Shown: positions 16,932 to 27,132 of the stretch, piece after piece
How positions within the stretch are numbered: the first letter of the stretch is position 1
How the letters are laid out: each line of letters begins with the position of its first letter
Position numbers and translations under genes: made by a program
Assembly: GCF_946477935.1 (NCBI RefSeq)
Contig: NZ_CAMLAC010000008.1
Coordinates: forward strand, 1-41,377
Direction of reading: 5' to 3'
Origin: an uncultured Sphingomonas sp.
GTDB lineage: Bacteria; Pseudomonadota; Alphaproteobacteria; Sphingomonadales; Sphingomonadaceae
DNA length: 41,377 bases
The notes under the pieces: model-generated
Told to the model about the DNA's origin: nothing
Database searches by the model: none
Seen by the model: the letters and a program-made list of their open reading frames with translations, nothing else

Positions 16932-17912
16932 ATGCGTCTCCTGAAACTCGTCCGCGACGACACCAACATCGATTTCGTCCGCCTGCGCGGCTGGGCGTTC
17001 GGCCTCACCCTGTTGCTGACCGTGCTCGCGGTCGGCGTCACCTTCGCCAAGGGCCTCAATCTGGGCGTCGACTTCGTCGGCGGCCTGATGATCGAGGAAA
17101 CTTTCCCAACCAAGCCTTCCATGGATCGTCTGCGTAGCGTTATCGACGACCTAGGCGTAGGCGAAGCCAATCTGCAGACGGTGGGCGATGGCCGTACGGT
17201 CACTATTCGCCTGCCCGTCCCTACCTCTAACGACGAGGGCGCCACCAACGCGGTCGTGCGCAAAGTTGAGGCCGGGGTAGGCAAGGCTTTCCCTGGTGCC
17301 ACTTTCTCCCGCTATGACACGGTAACCGGCAAGGTTTCGGGCGAGTTGATCCGCAACGGCCTGCTCGCGGTGGTGCTGGCGGTCCTGGGCATCGGCCTGT
17401 TCGCCATCTTCCGCTTCGAATGGCAGTTCGGCATCTCGACCATCGTCGCGATCGTCCACGACCTGCTCGTCACCCTCGGCTTCTTCGCGATCACCCAGTT
17501 CGAACTCGACCTGACGATCATCGCCGCCTTCCTCACCATCATCGGCTATTCGATCAACGACAAGATCGTGATCGACGATCGTATCCGCGAGAATATGCGC
17601 CGCTATCGCAAGATGGAGATGCGCGACATCATCAACCTGTCGGTCAATGAAACGCTGCCGCGCACGGTGATGACCTCGGTCACCATTTTGCTGGCGCTGT
17701 TCGCGCTGCTGATGCTGGGCGGCCATGTGCTGCGCGGCTTCACCGCGGCGATGATCCTGGGCATCGTGGTCGGCACCTATTCGTCGATCTACGTCTCGTC
17801 CTCGCTGCTCATCACGCTGGGTCTGCGCGCCGAGCCCAACCGCGAGAAGCCCGGCACCACCGACAAGCGTCCCGTGCCGGAGGCGGAGCGCATCACCCCG
17901 CGGGAGGGCTGA
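16932..17912 (+). CDS. secF: protein translocase subunit SecF
   Basis: 326 residues, partner of SecD. Motifs: FVRLRGWAFG at helix 1, LNLGVDFVGGLMIE, then after the periplasmic domain the membrane bundle with AAFLTIIGYSINDKIVIDDRIREN. GGCGGGAGAAG upstream supports ATG 16932. The periplasmic domain (codons in 17100-17340) uses many codons almost absent from the rest of secD/secF (CTA, GTA, ACT, CCT, TCT, GTT, ATT), yet the protein sequence is intact; see findings. Its TGA overlaps the ATG of the next gene by one base (translational coupling). Confidence 0.95.
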   Translation: MRLLKLVRDDTNIDFVRLRGWAFGLTLLLTVLAVGVTFAKGLNLGVDFVGGLMIEETFPTKPSMDRLRSVIDDLGVGEANLQTVGDGRTVTIRLPVPTSNDEGATNAVVRKVEAGVGKAFPGATFSRYDTVTGKVSGELIRNGLLAVVLAVLGIGLFAIFRFEWQFGISTIVAIVHDLLVTLGFFAITQFELDLTIIAAFLTIIGYSINDKIVIDDRIRENMRRYRKMEMRDIINLSVNETLPRTVMTSVTILLALFALLMLGGHVLRGFTAAMILGIVVGTYSSIYVSSSLLITLGLRAEPNREKPGTTDKRPVPEAERITPREG

Positions 17913-18283
17913 TGCGCGTTACCCGCGATCCGCTGGCGCCCGGCCCGATCGTCGCGGGCTTTTTGGGCAACGGCTTCCGGGTGGGCGAAATCGCTTACCC
18001 GGCGCTGCTCCTCAGCCCGGACTGGCATGAGGACTGGGCGCCGCCGCCGCTGGACGCGCTCACCATCGAAGCGCTGGCGGGACTGACCGCCGAGCGGCCC
18101 GAGTTCATCCTGATCGGTACCGGCGCGACCCTGCGCCGCCCGCCCCAGGCGCTGGTCCGCGCGCTCGAGGCATCGAACATCGGCGTCGAGGTGCTGAGCA
18201 GCCGCACCGCCGCGCGTGACTGGGGAGTACTGCGCGGCGAGGGCCGCCAGATCGGTGCCGCGCTCTATCCGCTGGACGCCTGA
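17912..18283 (+). CDS. Mth938-like domain protein
   Basis: 123 residues of the Mth938 / DUF498 / NDUFAF3-like fold. Family features are a GFLGNGFRVGE strand-turn near the start, the conserved ILIGTGATLRRPP loop, GVEVLSSRTAARDW and the end GRQIGAALYPL. The family includes a mitochondrial complex I assembly factor, but the bacterial role is unknown. In Alphaproteobacteria this gene often follows secF, as here (1-nt overlap). It ends inside the convergent glycosyltransferase gene (19-nt overlap). Confidence 0.85.
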   Translation: MRVTRDPLAPGPIVAGFLGNGFRVGEIAYPALLLSPDWHEDWAPPPLDALTIEALAGLTAERPEFILIGTGATLRRPPQALVRALEASNIGVEVLSSRTAARDWGVLRGEGRQIGAALYPLDA

Positions 18284-19449
18284 CGCCGCGCCACCAGCCC
18301 GGCCAGATGCGCGTACAGCGTTGCGGCATTGGTTTCCCAACTGAACCCCGCGACGCTGGCGCGCACCGCTGCCGGATCGGGCGCCTCGGCCAACACCGCG
18401 GCGATCCCCGCCGCAAACGCCGCGGAATCCCGCGCCACGACGCGACCGGACGTCGGGCCGGTTACCACCTCCCCCGCCCCACCCGCATCGGTGATGACGA
18501 TCGGCGTCCCGCAGGCCAGCGCCTCCACCCAGGCATTGGCCAGTCCTTCGGACGAGGAAGCCAGCGCCATCACGTCCGCCATCGCCAGCAGCTGCGGCAT
18601 GGCCTCATGCGCCACACTGCCCAGCAGCCTTGCCCGGTCGCCGATCCCCAGCGCGGCAATCCGTTCGGTCAGCCTTGCGCGCTCCGGACCCTCGCCCGCG
18701 ATCCACACGCTGACGCCCGGCAGCCGCGCCACCGCATCCAGCACGATGTCATGGCCCTTGCGCGGGATCAGCGCTCCCAGCGAAACGACCAGCGGGCCGG
18801 CGACGCCCGCCGCCCGCTTTGCCGCGGCGCGGGCTCGCGGGCGAAAGCGATCATGGTCGATGCCCGTGTGGTGTACCGCGATCCGCTCCCCCGGCATGCC
18901 GAGTACGATCATGTCGCCCCGCATCGCGCCACTGACCGCCAGCATGCCGTCCGCCCCCCGCGCAGCGGCCAGCACCTGCCCTGCGGTAGCGGGCGCGCGA
19001 CCCCATAGGTGAATATCCGCCCCCCGCGCCTTGATCGACACCGGCACGCCGTAGCGGCGCCCCAGCGCAACCGCCGCCGGCCCGTCGGGGAAGAAGAAGG
19101 ACGCATCGATGACATCGAAGGGCCGCTCCGCATGAAGCCGGTCCATCAGCGGGATCAACGCCGCGACCAGCGCGCGGACATGCCAGCGCCCGCCCGTTCC
19201 CGGCACGGTCGTGAAGCGCGGCCGATGCACCTTCAGACTGCGCCAGGTCTCGTAGCTGGGCAGCGCCGCCATCGCCGCGAAGCGCGTAGACCGTCGCAGC
19301 GGCCAGACCGGCAGTCCGATCGGCGCGATGACGCGCACGTCAACGCCCGCACGCCGCGCCAGCCCTGCCGTCTGCCGCTCCACGAAAATGCCGAAGTTGG
19401 GCCGTGTCGCGTCGGGAAACAGCGAAGACAAGGTCAGGACGTGCAGCAT
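18265..19449 (-). CDS. glycosyltransferase family 4 protein
   Basis: GT-B fold retaining glycosyltransferase, 394 residues from ATG 19447-19449 (a GTG lies one codon earlier). The N-terminal acceptor domain begins LHVLTLSSLFPDATRPNFGIFVERQ. The donor domain carries VVSLGALIPRKGHDIVLDAV, VWIAGEGPERARL and the GT4 E-x7-E type motif ASSSEGLANAWVEALACGTPIVIT. No membrane segment, so it acts at the cytoplasmic face. No polysaccharide cluster surrounds it, so acceptor and sugar cannot be named. A mannose-6-phosphate isomerase gene 1.6 kb away may be coincidental. Confidence 0.88.
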   Translation of the reverse strand: MLHVLTLSSLFPDATRPNFGIFVERQTAGLARRAGVDVRVIAPIGLPVWPLRRSTRFAAMAALPSYETWRSLKVHRPRFTTVPGTGGRWHVRALVAALIPLMDRLHAERPFDVIDASFFFPDGPAAVALGRRYGVPVSIKARGADIHLWGRAPATAGQVLAAARGADGMLAVSGAMRGDMIVLGMPGERIAVHHTGIDHDRFRPRARAAAKRAAGVAGPLVVSLGALIPRKGHDIVLDAVARLPGVSVWIAGEGPERARLTERIAALGIGDRARLLGSVAHEAMPQLLAMADVMALASSSEGLANAWVEALACGTPIVITDAGGAGEVVTGPTSGRVVARDSAAFAAGIAAVLAEAPDPAAVRASVAGFSWETNAATLYAHLAGLVARRQASSG

Positions 19450-19554
19450 CACCGCCAGCGTAGCGGGAAAGCGTTAACCGCGCCTACCGTACAGACGTTC
19501 ACGGGTGGGCAAGTTTCCACCTGACAGAGTGAAGTCGCGGCCATATCGTGGTCC

Positions 19555-19577
19555 GCAACATACGGGGGATATGTTGC
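19555..19577 (+). promoter_or_regulatory. start-codon-adjacent hairpin with the ribosome site in its loop
   Basis: GCAACATA (19555-19562) is perfectly complementary to TATGTTGC (19570-19577), and the 7-nt loop CGGGGGA is the Shine-Dalgarno sequence of the S41 protease gene, whose ATG begins at 19578. It could present or tune the ribosome site. No regulator is evident. Confidence 0.5.
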
Positions 19578-21008
19578 ATGAAGTTTCATAAATGGGGTGC
19601 GGCGATCGCGATCGCCGCCATGGTGTCGGCCTGTGGCGGTGATGACGGCGGCAGCGGGGCGGGAACGTCCGCAGGCGGCACCGCCTCCGGCACGACGGTC
19701 AACGGCTGCTCGTTGGCGGCGCGTCAGCAATGGGCCGCGCAACAGTTGCGCGAATGGTATCTCTTCCCGGAAACGCTACCGGCCAGTCTGAACCAGGGCG
19801 CCTACACCACCGTCGAAGAATATATCGATGCGCTGACCGCCACTGCCCGCAGCCAGAGCAAGGACCGCTACTTCACCCACATCACCTCGATCCGCGAGGA
19901 AAATGCCTATTACGAATCGGGTGCCAGTGCCGGTTTCGGCCTGCGGTTCACGCTGGATGCCAGCCGGACGCGCCTGATGATCGCCGAGGCGTTCGAGGGC
20001 GGGCCGGGGCTGGCCGCCGGCATTGATCGCGGCGCGGAACTGATCGGCATCGGCACCACCACCGGCAATGTGCGCAGCATCCAGGATATCGTCACCGCCA
20101 ATCGGCAGACCGGACTGGAGGATGCGCTGGGTCCGGACACCGCCGGCACCGCGCGCGTCCTGCGCATCGTCGCCAACGGCGCGACCCGCGACATCAGCGT
20201 CACCAAGGCCGATTTCGCGCTTCAGCCCGTATCGTCGCGCTATGGCACGCAGATCATCAACGATGAGGGACGGCGCGTCGGCTATCTGAACCTACGCACC
20301 TTTATCAACACCGCCGACCCGCAACTGCGCGCCGCCTTTGCGACGTTCAAGCAGCAGGGCGTCACCGACGTGGTGATCGACCTGCGCTACAATGGCGGCG
20401 GCCTGATCGACACCGCAGAACTGTTCAGCGACCTGCTGGCGGGCGCTCGCCAGCCGAGCGAGGTGCAAAGCTACACCAGCTATCGCCCCGACAAGGCGAG
20501 CCGCAACACGACGCGCCTGTTCCGGCCCCAGCCCGAATCGATCGCGCCCACGCGAATCGCCTTTATCGGCACCGGCGGCACGGCATCGGCCAGCGAACTG
20601 GTGATCAATGCCGCGATCCCCTATTTCAAGGCCAATGCCGCACTGATCGGCACGAACACCTATGGCAAGCCGGTGGGGCAGATCGCGCTCGACCGTGCCG
20701 AGTGCGACGATCGCCTCCGCGTGGTCGCGCTGGCGACGCAGAATGCTGATCGCCAGGGTGAGTATTACACCGGCCTCGCTGGCTTCGTGAAGGCGAGTTG
20801 CCAGGCCGGCGACGACCTGTCCCGCCCGATGGGCGACCCGCAGGAGGCCTCCACTCGGGCCGCGCTGAATTTCCTGGCCGGCCGCACCTGCACGCCGATC
20901 AACACGTCCGGCAGCGCCAGCGCGCGCAGCGTATCGGCATCATCCTATCGCCTGCTGACGCCGACGCGGCCCACGACCCCGCAACGCGAGGTGCCCGGCC
21001 TGTTCTGA
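19578..21008 (+). CDS. S41 family peptidase (C-terminal processing protease), lipoprotein
   Basis: 476 residues. The N-terminus MKFHKWGAAIAIAAMVSACG has a lipobox ending at C19, so the protein is probably lipid-anchored. A Gly/Ser/Thr linker leads to an S41 N-terminal helical domain (AARQQWAAQQLREWYLFPE), a PDZ-like region (GFGLRFTLDASRTRLMIAEAF) and the peptidase core (VVIDLRYNGGGLIDTAELF). The likely Ser-Lys dyad is S339 in GTASASELV and K364 in GTNTYGKPVGQ, 25 residues apart as in the family. Substrates unknown. An in-frame ATG at 19548 would bury the signal. A bidirectional hairpin follows the stop. Confidence 0.9.
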   Translation: MKFHKWGAAIAIAAMVSACGGDDGGSGAGTSAGGTASGTTVNGCSLAARQQWAAQQLREWYLFPETLPASLNQGAYTTVEEYIDALTATARSQSKDRYFTHITSIREENAYYESGASAGFGLRFTLDASRTRLMIAEAFEGGPGLAAGIDRGAELIGIGTTTGNVRSIQDIVTANRQTGLEDALGPDTAGTARVLRIVANGATRDISVTKADFALQPVSSRYGTQIINDEGRRVGYLNLRTFINTADPQLRAAFATFKQQGVTDVVIDLRYNGGGLIDTAELFSDLLAGARQPSEVQSYTSYRPDKASRNTTRLFRPQPESIAPTRIAFIGTGGTASASELVINAAIPYFKANAALIGTNTYGKPVGQIALDRAECDDRLRVVALATQNADRQGEYYTGLAGFVKASCQAGDDLSRPMGDPQEASTRAALNFLAGRTCTPINTSGSASARSVSASSYRLLTPTRPTTPQREVPGLF

Positions 21009-21017
21009 CCCGGCAAC

Positions 21018-21044
21018 CCGGCCCTCCCCTGTCGGGAGGGCCGG
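21018..21044. terminator. hairpin between convergent S41 protease and manA
   Basis: CCGGCCCTCCC (21018-21028) pairs perfectly with GGGAGGGCCGG (21034-21044) around a 5-nt loop, in the 48-nt gap between two convergent stops. No T tract on either strand, so termination may rely on the very stable stem. Confidence 0.6.
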
Positions 21045-21056
21045 ACCTCTGCGCGA

Positions 21057-21881
21057 TTACAGCCGTGTGGTGCCTGGATAGGCGAACAGCGCATCGCCGC
21101 CCTCGCGCAGCGTCACCGTTTCGCTGCCCGTCACCGTCACGCATTGGCCCGCCGCGAACGCTACGCCCGCGACCTCGCCCGCGCCGGTGATCGGCACCAG
21201 CCAGCCGGTCCGCCCTTGCGGCAGCGCCGCCGCGTGATCGCCCGCCGACCAGCGCTCCAGCACGAATTTCGGCCCCTCGACCAGAATGGTGCGCCCCTCG
21301 CCCACCGGGCCGGGCGAGGTGATCGGCTGGTACGGCTCCAGATGCGCGACATCGACGCCGTCTTCCAGATGCAGCTCGCGGTCGCTGCCATAATCGTACA
21401 GGCGATAGGTCGTCTCCGAATTCTGCTGCACCTCGATCAGGGTCAGCCCGCCGCCGATGGCATGCACCGTACCGGACGGCGCGTAATAGAAATCGCCCGC
21501 CTTGACCGGCACCCAGTCCAGATCCTCCTCGATCGACCCGTCCTGCGCATCGGCGCGGAGCTGATCCTTGCTGATCGGCTGCTTCGGCCCCAGGGCGATC
21601 GTCGAATCGGGCTCCGCCGCCAGGATCGTCCAGCATTCGTCCTTGCCGCGCGGCAGGCCGCGGGCCTGCGCCTGCGCATCGTCAGGGTGGACCTGCACCG
21701 ACAGCTTCTCGCTGGTGAACAGATATTTGATCAGCAGATCGGGCGTGGTGTCGCCCGGCTGCTGGAACCACACCTCGCCGATCGGCGCGCCGTCTGCTGG
21801 TGCATCCTCGAAACCGGGATACAAGGTATGGCGGCCCCAGGGCTTTTCGACGCGGTGGGTGTGGAGCAGCGTGGCCGGCAT
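21057..21881 (-). CDS. manA: mannose-6-phosphate isomerase, class I
   Basis: 274-residue zinc cupin that interconverts fructose-6-phosphate and mannose-6-phosphate, feeding GDP-mannose and polysaccharide synthesis. Motifs are KPWGRHTLYPGF, GEVWFQQPGD, LLIKYLFTSEKLSVQVHPDD (zinc ligands in QVHPDD), KDECWTIL and the catalytic region FYYAPSGTVHAIGGGLTLIEVQQNSETTYRLYDY. Start 21881 is preferred over ATG 21890 because AAAGGA lies 9 nt before it. It is the short form seen in Alphaproteobacteria. Its 5' end is 116 nt from the divergent bamD start. Confidence 0.9.
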   Translation of the reverse strand: MPATLLHTHRVEKPWGRHTLYPGFEDAPADGAPIGEVWFQQPGDTTPDLLIKYLFTSEKLSVQVHPDDAQAQARGLPRGKDECWTILAAEPDSTIALGPKQPISKDQLRADAQDGSIEEDLDWVPVKAGDFYYAPSGTVHAIGGGLTLIEVQQNSETTYRLYDYGSDRELHLEDGVDVAHLEPYQPITSPGPVGEGRTILVEGPKFVLERWSAGDHAAALPQGRTGWLVPITGAGEVAGVAFAAGQCVTVTGSETVTLREGGDALFAYPGTTRL

Positions 21882-21996
21882 GGCGAACATCCTTTGCGGG
21901 TAGACGATAGAACGTGGGGCATCGCATTGCCCTGATCCCGCGGTCATGCAAGGGGACTGTTCGGCTCGCCAACGCTCGGCTAAGGAAATCCCCGCA

Positions 21997-22947
21997 ATGC
22001 GTATCCCCCAGTCCCGAGCGCTGTCGCTGGCGCTGATCGCCGCCCTGGCTCTTCCCATCGCCGGTTGCGCCCGCAACCGTGCCCGGACCGACCTGCCCTA
22101 TGTCGCGCGCGACGTCGGCACGCTCTACACCACCGCCAAGAACCGGCTGGACCAGGGGCGCTTCAAGGAAGCGGCGCTGCTGTTCGACGAGGTGGAGCGC
22201 CAGCATCCCTACTCGATCTGGGCACGCCGCGCGCAGTTGATGAGCGCGTTCAGCTATTATCTGTCGCGCGACTATACGCAGGCGATCCAGTCGGCGCAGC
22301 GTTTCCTGTCGGTCCATCCCGGCAACCGCGATGCACCCTATGCCTATTATCTGATCGCGCTCAGCTATTACGAGCAGATCACCGATGTGACGCGCGATCA
22401 GAAGATCACCCGCCAGGCGCTGGACGCGCTGGGCGAGTTGATGCGCCGCTATCCCAACACGCGCTACGCCGCCGATGCCCGCCTGAAGGTCGATCTGGTC
22501 AACGACCATCTCGCCGGCAAGGAAATGGAGATCGGCCGCTTCTACGAAGGGCGCGGCCAATGGCTCGCCGCCTCCATGCGGTTCCGCACCGTGATCGACC
22601 AGTATCAGACGACGACGCACGCCCCCGAGGCGCTGATGCGCCTGACCGAGACCTATCTGGCGCTGGGCGTGCCGCAGGAGGCGCAGCGGTCCGCCGCCGT
22701 GCTGGGCGCCAATTATCCGGGGTCCGACTGGTACAAGCGTGCCTATCGCCTGATGGAGCAGCATCCCGCCAAGCCGCTCCCGCCGGTCGCGCCCGGCCAG
22801 CCGGTGGTGCCGGACGGCACGCCCGGATCGGTCAACACCGGCCTGCCTGGTGAAAGCGGCAGCGGCACGCCGACCACCGGCCCCGCCACGCAACCCTCCA
22901 CCGTCGGCCCCAACAGCAGCCCCAACACCGGCGGCCGCACCAACTGA
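21997..22947 (+). CDS. bamD: outer membrane protein assembly factor BamD
   Basis: 316-residue lipoprotein of the BAM complex, which folds beta-barrel proteins into the outer membrane. Signal peptide with lipobox PIAGC (C24). TPR-type repeats follow: YTTAKNRLDQGRFKEAALLFDEVERQHPYS, ARRAQLMSAFSYYLSRDYTQAI, the PYAYYLIALSYYEQITDVTRDQ segment typical of BamD, and RYPNTRYAADAR. The last 60 or so residues are a Pro/Gly/Thr/Ser-rich low-complexity tail, longer than in E. coli. AAGGA upstream supports the start. Upstream of recN and ligA, a common alphaproteobacterial order. Confidence 0.95.
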   Translation: MRIPQSRALSLALIAALALPIAGCARNRARTDLPYVARDVGTLYTTAKNRLDQGRFKEAALLFDEVERQHPYSIWARRAQLMSAFSYYLSRDYTQAIQSAQRFLSVHPGNRDAPYAYYLIALSYYEQITDVTRDQKITRQALDALGELMRRYPNTRYAADARLKVDLVNDHLAGKEMEIGRFYEGRGQWLAASMRFRTVIDQYQTTTHAPEALMRLTETYLALGVPQEAQRSAAVLGANYPGSDWYKRAYRLMEQHPAKPLPPVAPGQPVVPDGTPGSVNTGLPGESGSGTPTTGPATQPSTVGPNSSPNTGGRTN

Positions 22948-22953
22948 TCCCGG

Positions 22954-22986
22954 TGCCGTGCCCCTCTCGATCAGGGGGGCACGGCA
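22954..22986 (+). terminator. hairpin between bamD and recN
   Basis: TGCCGTGCCCC (22954-22964) pairs with GGGGCACGGCA (22976-22986), 11-nt loop, 6 nt after the bamD stop. No T run, so it may stabilise the bamD mRNA end rather than stop transcription. The rest of the 22948-23075 gap shows nothing clear. Confidence 0.5.
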
Positions 22987-23075
22987 TCGCCATTCCGGCC
23001 GATCGCGAACAAATCGTGACCATGGATGCGCAAAAGGGATAACGGCGCTCGCGAAAATCGCCTATATCGCGCACC

Positions 23076-24740
23076 ATGCTGATTGCGCTGTCCATTCGCG
23101 ACGTGGTATTGATCGAGGCACTCGATCTCGATTTCGGCTCCGGCCTGGGCGTGCTGACCGGGGAAACCGGGGCGGGCAAGTCGATCCTGCTCGATGCACT
23201 GGGTCTGGCGCTCGGCGGGCGGGGCGAAAGCGGCCTGGTCCGCCACGGCGCCGCGCAGGCGGTGGTGACCGCCACCTTCGAGCCGCCTGCCCCCGGCAGC
23301 CGCCTTGCCGCGATCCTGGAAGACGCCGGCGTTGAGATCGAACCGGGCGAGCCGCTGTTCGTCCGCCGTCTCGTCAAGGCCGATGGCGGCAGCCGCGGCT
23401 TCGTCAACGATCAGCCGGCGTCGGCCGCCTTGCTGCGCGAGCTGGCGCCTTTTCTGGTCGAGGTGCATGGCCAGCATGACGATCGCGGCCTGCTGAACCC
23501 ACGCGGCCACCGTGCGCTGCTCGACAGCTTCGGACGTATCGACACCGGCGGCGCCGCGGCCGCCTGGCGGACATGGCGCGCGGCGGAGGCCGAATTGGAC
23601 GCCGCGCGCGCCGAGATCGAGACCGCCGCCCGCGACCGCGAATGGCTGGAACATGCCGTTGCCGAGTTGACAAAACTGGCCCCCGAACCCGGCGAGGAAG
23701 AGGCGCTGGCCGACAAGCGTCGCACCATGCAACGCTCCGAGAAGATCGCCGGAGAACTCGCCGCGATCGACGAATATCTGGAAGGATCGGACGGCGGCCT
23801 CACCCGTCTGCGTCAGGCCGCCCGCGTGCTGGAGCGCATTGCCGAGGATCATCCGGCACTCGGCGATGCGCTCGCGGCCGTCGACCGTGCGGTGATCGAG
23901 GCATCGGTGGCCGAGGAACGGCTGGCCGAGGCACGGCTGTCGCTCGCCTATGATCCGCGTACGCTGGAAGATGACGAGGCGCGATTGTTCGAATTGCGCG
24001 GCATGGCCCGCAAGCACCGCGTCCAGCCCGACGATCTGGCCGCGCTTGCCGACGATCTGCGCGGCCGGCTGGAACGGCTGGAGGCGGGCGAAGGCGGCAT
24101 CGCCAAGCTGGAGAAACGCGCCCAGTCCGCCCGTGCCGCTTATGACAGCGCTGCCGCAACCCTGTCCAAGCAACGCCATGCCGCCGCCGGGCGCCTCGAC
24201 GCCGCGGTAAAGGGCGAGTTGGCCCCGCTGAAGCTGGACGCCGCCCGCTTCCGCACCATCGTCGTTCCGCTGGAGGAGACCGGTTGGTCGGGTGCAGGCA
24301 AGGACCGGGTCGAATTCGAGATTGCGACCAATCCCGGCGCGCCCTTCGCCCCCCTGGTCAAGATCGCCAGCGGCGGCGAATTGTCGCGCTTCATCCTCGC
24401 GCTGAAGGTGGCGCTGGCCGAGGAAGGCGGTGCGGCCACGATGGTGTTCGACGAAATCGATCGCGGCGTCGGCGGCGCGGTGGCGTCCGCGATCGGCGAG
24501 CGCCTGCACCGGCTGGCGACGCGCACGCAGTTGCTGGTCGTCACCCACAGCCCGCAGGTCGCGGCGCGTGGGGCGGCGCACCTGTTGATCGCCAAGGCGC
24601 ATGACGGCACGGTGACGCGCACCGGCGTGCGTGCGCTCACCGACGCCGAACGCCGCGAGGAGATCGCCCGCATGCTCTCCGGCGCGACGATCACCGACGA
24701 GGCACGCGCACAGGCCGAACGCCTGCTGGAAACCGCCTGA
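23076..24740 (+). CDS. recN: DNA repair protein RecN
   Basis: 554-residue SMC-like ATPase that acts in double-strand break repair. Walker A is GETGAGKS (29-36). A long central coiled coil (about 150-370, rich in Ala/Glu/Arg with LEHAVAELTKLAPEPGEEEALADKRR) is followed by the ABC signature SGGELSRFILALKVAL and the Walker B VFDEIDRGVGGAVASAIGERL, then LVVTHSPQVAARG. Length is as in other RecN. No obvious ribosome site precedes the ATG. No LexA-type box was recognised in the 128-nt gap to bamD. Confidence 0.95.
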   Translation: MLIALSIRDVVLIEALDLDFGSGLGVLTGETGAGKSILLDALGLALGGRGESGLVRHGAAQAVVTATFEPPAPGSRLAAILEDAGVEIEPGEPLFVRRLVKADGGSRGFVNDQPASAALLRELAPFLVEVHGQHDDRGLLNPRGHRALLDSFGRIDTGGAAAAWRTWRAAEAELDAARAEIETAARDREWLEHAVAELTKLAPEPGEEEALADKRRTMQRSEKIAGELAAIDEYLEGSDGGLTRLRQAARVLERIAEDHPALGDALAAVDRAVIEASVAEERLAEARLSLAYDPRTLEDDEARLFELRGMARKHRVQPDDLAALADDLRGRLERLEAGEGGIAKLEKRAQSARAAYDSAAATLSKQRHAAAGRLDAAVKGELAPLKLDAARFRTIVVPLEETGWSGAGKDRVEFEIATNPGAPFAPLVKIASGGELSRFILALKVALAEEGGAATMVFDEIDRGVGGAVASAIGERLHRLATRTQLLVVTHSPQVAARGAAHLLIAKAHDGTVTRTGVRALTDAERREEIARMLSGATITDEARAQAERLLETA

Positions 24741-24768
24741 CCGAATGGTGGTGACGCTGGCGGCTTGA

Positions 24769-26946
<2,178 letters not shown>

Positions 26947-27020
26947 CGCCGATTAAATCCGCCGCAAAAAGGTCATAATTCGTGGCTTTTTTGCAACGCA
27001 GCACAGCCGATTTTCGCGAG

Positions 27021-27047
27021 TGTTACAGTGCCATAGCGACTGTAACA
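27021..27047. promoter_or_regulatory. dyad operator candidate upstream of the TonB-dependent receptor
   Basis: TGTTACAGT (27021-27029), 9-nt spacer, ACTGTAACA (27039-27047): a perfect 9-bp inverted repeat of mixed composition in GC-rich surroundings, 86 nt before the receptor ATG. It looks like a binding site for a dimeric repressor or activator. The rest of the 26947-27132 gap holds only a weak A/T-rich hairpin after ligA (near 26963-26993) and AAAGGGG (27117-27123), the probable receptor ribosome site. Confidence 0.5.
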
Positions 27048-27132
27048 GAAACGCAATACTCGGGCGGCAGGGGCACGCCTAACCGGTCCTTCAGACCACC
27101 GGTCGGCGCGCTGCGCAAAGGGGTATAATTCA

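Noticed and set aside
15251..17302. A 683-codon minus-strand frame opposite secD/secF
   Set aside because: Asp/His/Arg-rich translation without domains, opposite intact secD and secF.
27124..27129. A perfect TATAAT just before the TonB-dependent receptor ATG
   Set aside because: It overlaps the space between the ribosome site and the start codon. A start there would make a leaderless message, and no -35 element is placed 16-18 nt upstream.
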